Notes under the pieces: generated by a model
Told to the model about the DNA's origin: nothing
Databases searched by the model: none
The model's input: only the letters and a program-made list of their open reading frames with translations
Program-made: the position numbers and the translations under genes
Part shown: piece after piece, positions 45,080-49,780 of the stretch
Layout of the letters: each line of letters starts with the position of its first letter
Numbering within the stretch: the first letter of the stretch is position 1
Assembly: GCA_013115135.1 (NCBI GenBank)
Contig: JABANP010000408.1
Span: 1 to 49,780, forward strand
Reading direction: 5' to 3'
DNA: 49,780 nucleotides
DNA from: Perkinsus olseni
Lineage: Eukaryota > Perkinsozoa > Perkinsida > Perkinsidae

Positions 45080-46398
45080 TTATCCCTTATCAAGGGGGGC
45101 AAGCAGCGGCGCTTTATTAAAGCATAATAACCGTGATGATAGAACAAGGCCTATTGCCCTTCTACACGACGACGATGTTAACGAGGAGGTCAAGTCTTGA
45201 CGAGTCGAGAATCCAGTAGTAGCAGTAGTAGCAGAAAATAGCCGCCCAGAATCGAGATCCACCTCGGTACCGGAGAATGTCAAATTGGCGCTAGCGCCCT
45301 TGGGTCCTGATGAGTCAACTTCGCAGTGGACGACGGTTCCAACACTCGAAAAGGCCTGCTTGATCTCGCGCCAGGTAAGGTCGTAGGGTATGTTGGTGAC
45401 CACAACTCTTCTCCTGCTGCCACCACCGCTGTTGCCAGCTCCTCCCCTGGACTGCTGCTGAGGCGCTGAGGCGTTGTTGTTGTTCTGCTGTCTGTAACCA
45501 GTGTCATTTCTAGCATAGTAAGAACCGCTGTTGTTGTCGTAGTCGTTGCCACCGCGGTTATCATGTTGATTCCAAGATTGATTGCCCCCTCTGCTGTTGT
45601 TGTTGCCGCCCCAACTGTTGTTGTTGTTGCCGCCCCAAGATCCACCCCAACTCTTGTTGTTATTGTTGGAGTTGCCGCCGTAGTAATAGCTGCTCTTCCC
45701 CTGGTTACGATAGCCCCCTCCCTGTTGCCAGTTCTTCCCACCACTGCCATACGAAGACGACTGCTGCTGCTGTTGCTGTTGTTGCCATTGGCCACGATTG
45801 TTGTTGTAGTTAGCCGGAGACTTGTTGTAGGGTTGGGCCGCGACCTTCATGTTGGGACCACGACCCTTACGAATTGGACCAGAAGTCTTCTTGCCACCGT
45901 CACTACCACCAGCCGCGGAAGTCCGAGCTGGACGCTTGGGCCTGACCAAATACGAATTCTCAGCACGCAGGCACAACAAAGATAAATAGCCTCAAAAATT
46001 ACAAAGTTATCGCCTCACTAACGCACGGTTCACTGGAAGATAAGACTCAACGCTGATGAGAAGCTTACAGAAATGAGGCCGGGAAAAATAAACAGCACGC
46101 ACGCACAAGGAGCCCTACCACTGAGGGGGCCTCCCTTGAAGCGGTAAGGCCCTTGAGGGGACCCAAGGCGGGCTATTACGCGCACCCATAGCAACTACGA
46201 TGACTCCTCGCGCGAAGTGGATTATGTGATGCCAATTGACTCCAAAATCAGGCGAAACTGCTACCAAATCGAAAGATTCCTTCTGACGCGCTCATTCTAT
46301 TTGTAACCATGATCGACCTTGGATACCCCTCATTACTTCTCAGCAGCCACGATGTCGTCCAAGGACATAGTGAGCTTCTTCTCGACGTCAATGGTCAT
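45080..46398 (-). CDS. ALY/REF-like mRNA export adaptor (RRM protein)
   Basis: Exon 1 (46398-46337) encodes MTIDVEKKLTMSLDDIVAAE, the short MSLDDI N-terminal box of ALY/REF/THOC4 that binds UAP56. Exon 2 (45941-45271) joins in phase to give KPKRPARTS. It continues with a basic GPIRKGRGPN segment. A long low-complexity region of Asn, Gly, Gln, Ser, Trp and Tyr follows. Then the RRM opens with RRRVVVTNIPYDLTWREIKQ (RNP2 is VVVTNI), SSVGTVVHCEVD and GASANLTFSG. After a GTACCG donor at 45270 the end of the RRM is not resolved. Candidate C-terminal frames reach 45080, and an AATAAA lies near 45113. The 395-nt first intron contains a sense copy of the recurrent element and a GTGCGTGCGTGC motif. The prion-like central region is longer than in animal ALY proteins. 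Confidence 0.75.
46308..46327 (-). repeat. Recurrent intron element, sense, in ALY/REF intron 1
   Basis: On the minus strand the intron opens GTAATGAGGGGTATCCAAGG and continues TCGAT. The core GTATCCAAGGTCGAT is identical to the copy at 30595-30581. Confidence 0.7.
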
Positions 46399-46941
46399 GG
46401 TTACCGAGGTAGAAAGAGCGGAATCGGGTCGCAGTTGGTGCGGCAGTAGAAGACGAGACGCGACGAAAGCGCGCGCCATTCTAATCGATTACCGTGAGAA
46501 ACCCCTCAACCCCGATCAGTATCCTTTTGTGATAGTCGACCTTCACCGCTTTGCACTAGCCCAGAGAAATCGACACAGAAAGCTCACAGGGAAGCGTACT
46601 GATGGTATAGTAACCACAGTCCGACCACCATAGCTCATCAAATTTTTGTGCGACCATGGAGCGCCTTAACAACGCATCATCGTTCTTCACCGCTACTACG
46701 CTGGCTGGTTCAACTTCGAGCCAAACTCATTGGCAACGTCTACTTGCTACTAAGTGCTACCACTCTGTACTGTGTGAGTTTGTAGTCTGACACTAACGCT
46801 ACCAGCTGGATCTGGACAGGTCTCTGTAGCGCTGATATGCAGTGCGATCTGACCGTTTTTCGAGTATGTACTCTTAACCCTACTCGTATTAAACCTTTCT
46901 ATTGAATGTTTGGTGATCAGCTTTGCCATCCCCCATTTTGC
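46399..46941. other. Divergent region between ALY/REF-like and CobW genes
   Basis: Probably a shared bidirectional promoter region. A plus frame at 46319-46633 overlaps ALY exon 1 in antisense and has no motif. A second possible ATG for CobW is at 46906. Confidence 0.4.
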
Positions 46942-48390
46942 ATGCCCGCCGACTTCTCTCTCCCCACAGTCCCCGTTACTGTCGTCTCGGGCTTCCTTGG
47001 CTCGGGCAAGACTACTCTCATTCAAAACCTACTTAAAAGTGGTAGGAAAATTGCAGTGGTTCAAAATGAGATGGGCTATGAATCGATGGGCATAGAGTCG
47101 CCGGTCCTGACCGATGGCGACGGTAACGTCATCGGAGACATCTTACTGGAGCTCCCCGGAGGTTGCCTTTGCTGTACCATCCGCGACGATCTGGTTACAG
47201 GACTTGAGGCGATGCTGAAGAAAAGAAATTTCGACCAAATTGTTATTGAAACGTCCGGTGTGGCGGACCCTGTCAAAATGATAGAAATTTTGTGGCTCGA
47301 TTCGGAGTTGGAGACGCCCCTAAGGTTGGATTCTACCGTGACCGTTGTGGACTCGAAGAACATCGCCAGTGTGCTGCATGGGAAGGGTCGGACGCTGGCT
47401 GAGGGCGGATCGTCGAGGGAAGCAGTTCGACAGATCTGCTGTGCTGATTTGGTTTTGTTGAATAAATGTGATATTTGTGAGGAAGATGAGATAGAAGTTG
47501 CGAAAGGTGTGGTATCAGCTACGAACCCTGACGCTACTGTGGAATTGACTGAGTTTAGCGGGCAGGGTGATCTGGAGAGGATCACCACGATGGTCCTAGA
47601 TAGACAGGCGTATAGCGGCAACGCAACAGCACGGTCGTTCGAGTTGAACGCAGCAGATTTACCGCCGGCTGACACTCACGTACACGTTGACCACGTAGTT
47701 GTATATAGTAATACTCGACCGAAGAAAGCAGCGGTTGAACGATGGCTTGGAACTGTGTTATGGGGAAGAGAGGAAGGAAATGAGGTAATGGGAGTTGGGG
47801 GAATTTTTCTATGAAATTGTGATAACTTACGGATCGAGACCCGATAGTTGCAAGGGAATCGCTAAGTTACTCTGAGATGGTTTCACGTTTTGATAGAAGC
47901 TGAAATAAAGGCTATTATGGTAATGGGTGTCCCACAACTTCTCATCCCAAGTTGTTGTTGAATTCCTCCTTGTGAGTGTTGGCTGTTGGTTTCTGAGGTG
48001 TCCCAAAATCGGATGAGATCAGTGGAACACTCTCGATAGAGAATAAAGGACTCTTTTCCAGCTTCGTTCAGGGCTGTCGTCGTAGTAGTTTCACGAATTG
48101 CCGCGTTTCTTTCAAGGCGCATACCCTGGTCTTGTCAGGTATACCGGTTGAAAGGTTTGGTGGATACATCCGATGAGGGTTGGTGTGCCATCCAAGGCGT
48201 TGGCGAGATCTTCGAGGTCGTCGAAGTGTCCATCCCTGTCGACCCTCAGACTCAGTCCAAGGTGGTATCAATAGATCATGCTGTTATTGCTGGTATCTTC
48301 TCTCAGATCCTTTTCGTTGGTACGGGGCCTCTAGATCGAGATGCACTACAGACAGGCCTCGATGGATGTGATGAAGATGATGATGTTTGA
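46942..48390 (+). CDS. CobW/COG0523-family zinc metallochaperone GTPase
   Basis: G3E GTPase of the CBWD/ZNG1 group, thought to deliver zinc to client enzymes. Exon 1 runs from 46942 (MPADFSLPTVPVTVVSGFLG) to 47784. ATG 46906 in the same frame is an alternative start. Walker A is GFLGSGKTTLIQNLL. NEMG is followed by the family CxCC metal motif in ELPGGCLCCTIRDDLV. IETSGVADP is the switch region. VLLNKCDI is the NKxD guanine-specificity motif. A 354-nt intron (47785-48138) separates the C-terminal CobW_C domain: VYRLKGLVDTSDEGWCAIQG, VGEIFEVVEV and QILFVGTGPLDRDALQTGLD. It stops at TGA 48388-48390. The join is phase 0. GTPase and metal motifs are intact. Confidence 0.93.
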
Positions 48391-49780
48391 GAGTTTCATA
48401 CGTAAATAGTAATTGAACAAGGCGCTTCTTGTGTTGGTACGAGTAGCGATGGCGGCTGATGACGACACAGTGAGTCTTTAAGGTCTGAGGAGATGGGCTA
48501 TCTTCCGAAGCAAGCGCCGTACTCAACGGTACTGAATTCGGGTTAACAACTTTGATTAAAGGCGCTCATCCGGACGATCGGCTTGGTAGGGGCAGCAAGA
48601 GTCTCGTCAAAATGGTGGCTCGAGAGATATACCGGGGAATATCGGTCATGGAAGATGACGATTCGAGCAAGGTGCAGCATTTCCTGCGAAACTGTTCCCT
48701 GTGTGTCTGGTACACGGGCACTTCCAAGAGTAGACGAAGGTGCTCGTCACGATCGCCGGGACCCAGTGAGACGGAGGCAGGCTCTGCCTGGGAGTGGGTC
48801 ACTCCGGGGTTGTACTCGGAGCTTAGTGTGCATAAAGCTGGAGAAAGAGGCGATGTGAGGATAACAACTCTGTATCCCGTTCTGGTGAGCTGATTTATAG
48901 TTCCTCATGTTAAGATCATCGAAGCTACCGTGCCAACGACCTGTGGGACGGCTGCTAGGTTCCTACAGCAAGCTAGGCAAGTGTCTGATATTAATTACCC
49001 ATTGAATCGTGGTGGCTCAATAAATGACTCATTTAATGAGCCTCATTTCATGCAAAAGGAAATTCAGCCCAGTTATCATGGCCTGAGATCACCAGTCGTG
49101 ATCTCGTGCCTCCAGCTCGAGCGCCGTGGTCCGCTTGCCCAATAACTCGCAGACTGCGAGTCGCAGTGGTCCCCACATTCCTGGCATTTGAGCTGTCGCC
49201 CCTCTCTGGGGCAAGGCGTGTGGACGCGATTATGGGCTGCCCTGAGAGCCCCTCAGTGAGAAGCCTCACGGACCGTGAGTCACGGTGACACCCACCTGCA
49301 CAGTGCTCGCTGCGCTGTTCGGGGGTTCGGAGCCACCTCTTCCAGTCACTCCTGATCTTGGCATTCCTGAGTGATTCCCTCCATTGGGAGAGCTGCCTGT
49401 CTCTTGCTGGTTCGACCAACCCATTCCTGTCGATGAGTCCATCTGAGACTCAGATTCTGAGTCAGTCAGACTGAGTGGTGAGTATTCGACCACTGGGTTC
49501 CCGTCGAGCTGCCACAGATCCGGAAGATTCCACGTGAAGGTCCAACTCGAGAAAGTTCGGTTAATTCAAGAGCATTGTCTCGAGTTAGCGTCGTATCGGA
49601 AATTCTTCATCAGTATCAGGACGGTCCTGATACTGGTCCTGACAGGACCTGAAAACCTTAGGCTGGAATGGCATAGCCTCTATACAACATGACCATTGCA
49701 TCGAGTAGCCCGCACAACAGCGTCCTCAGTGATACACTGCCGTATTTCGGATTTCTCGCCCGCCCTGTACCGTCAAGAAT
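48391..49780. other. Right end of the window, no firmly recognised gene
   Basis: A plus frame at 48552-48893 (LVKMVAREIYRGISVMEDDD) and an overlapping minus frame at 48566-48802 (RLLLEVPVYQTHREQFRRKC) both look moderately protein-like. Only one can be real, and I recognise neither. From 49020 on the sequence is dominated by short palindromes. Confidence 0.35.
49022..49649. repeat. Cluster of short perfect palindromes
   Basis: Examples: AAATGA-C-TCATTT (49022-49034); GAGATCAC/GTGATCTC with a 5-nt loop (49085-49105); CTCACGG-A-CCGTGAG (49265-49279); GACTCAG/CTGAGTC with a 3-nt loop (49447-49463); CAGTATCAGGAC-G-GTCCTGATACTG (49611-49635); GGTCCTG-A-CAGGACC (49635-49649). Most are odd-length with exactly one central base. 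Confidence 0.8.

Noticed and set aside
45280..45795. 171-aa Thr/Ala-rich minus ORF and the antisense Val/Leu-rich ORF at 45563-45985
   Set aside because: Both are frame shadows of the Asn/Gly-repeat coding of the ALY/REF-like gene.
47076..47675. 199-aa minus ORF opposite CobW
   Set aside because: It is the antisense shadow of the CobW exon, which has all GTPase motifs.
49022..49649. CRISPR-like array from repeated palindromes
   Set aside because: The palindromes differ in sequence and spacing, there are no constant repeats with unique spacers, and the genome is eukaryotic.

Overview
This window is nuclear DNA of a unicellular eukaryote. Protein-coding genes lie on both strands and almost all are cut into small exons by GT-AG introns of about 42-60 nt. 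I resolved exon boundaries by keeping family-conserved reading frames, and in most genes the frame closes exactly from exon to exon. The gene set (a plant-type vacuolar sorting receptor, a 2-aminoethylphosphonate transaminase, an SCPx-type peroxisomal thiolase, a VMA21-like protein), the dense tiny introns and the roughly 50% GC suggest an alveolate-like protist, possibly a perkinsid. That placement is inference; no rRNA or other marker is present to prove it.

Layout. 1-3.2 kb: an RluA-family pseudouridine synthase (+), interrupted by a 1.3-kb intron that carries an RPA70 DNA-binding-domain fragment. 3.7-7.6 kb: an SCPx-like thiolase (-) with a 1.8-kb hairpin-rich intron and one in-frame TGA near its C-terminus. 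8-10.6 kb: poorly recognised minus-strand genes. 11-11.6 kb: VMA21-like V-ATPase assembly factor (-). 11.7-13.2 kb: an unrecognised multi-exon gene (-). 13.2-15.9 kb: vacuolar sorting receptor (-). 16.7-20.1 kb: CNOT3/NOT5 (-). 20.9-25.4 kb: a proline-rich protein and a coiled-coil membrane protein (+). 25.9-27.7 kb: the DEAD-box mRNA export helicase UAP56/DDX39 (+). 27.9-29.1 kb: a palindrome cluster and a tRNA-Gln(CTG). 29.9-41.6 kb: a minus-strand run of a coiled-coil protein, a membrane-anchored histidine acid phosphatase, a 2-AEP:pyruvate transaminase, two tandem polyol dehydrogenases and an unknown 248-aa protein. 42.6-44.3 kb: an unknown protein (-). 45-46.4 kb: an ALY/REF-like RNA export adaptor (-). 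46.9-48.4 kb: a CobW-type metallochaperone GTPase (+). The right end is again rich in short palindromes.

Functional links: UAP56 and its classical partner ALY/REF lie in the same window, together with the mRNA decay/transcription scaffold CNOT3. The VSR and the VMA21-like protein both serve acidic endomembrane compartments. These are co-locations, not operons.

The most distinctive feature is a roughly 20-25 nt element, core ATCTTAGGTYGAT or variants, that recurs inside introns of unrelated genes. It occurs in both orientations relative to transcription. In one orientation it sits inside the intron; in the other it forms the 3' splice site itself (TCRACCTWAG/AT) or abuts the donor. This is what a family of mobile introns (introners) would look like.
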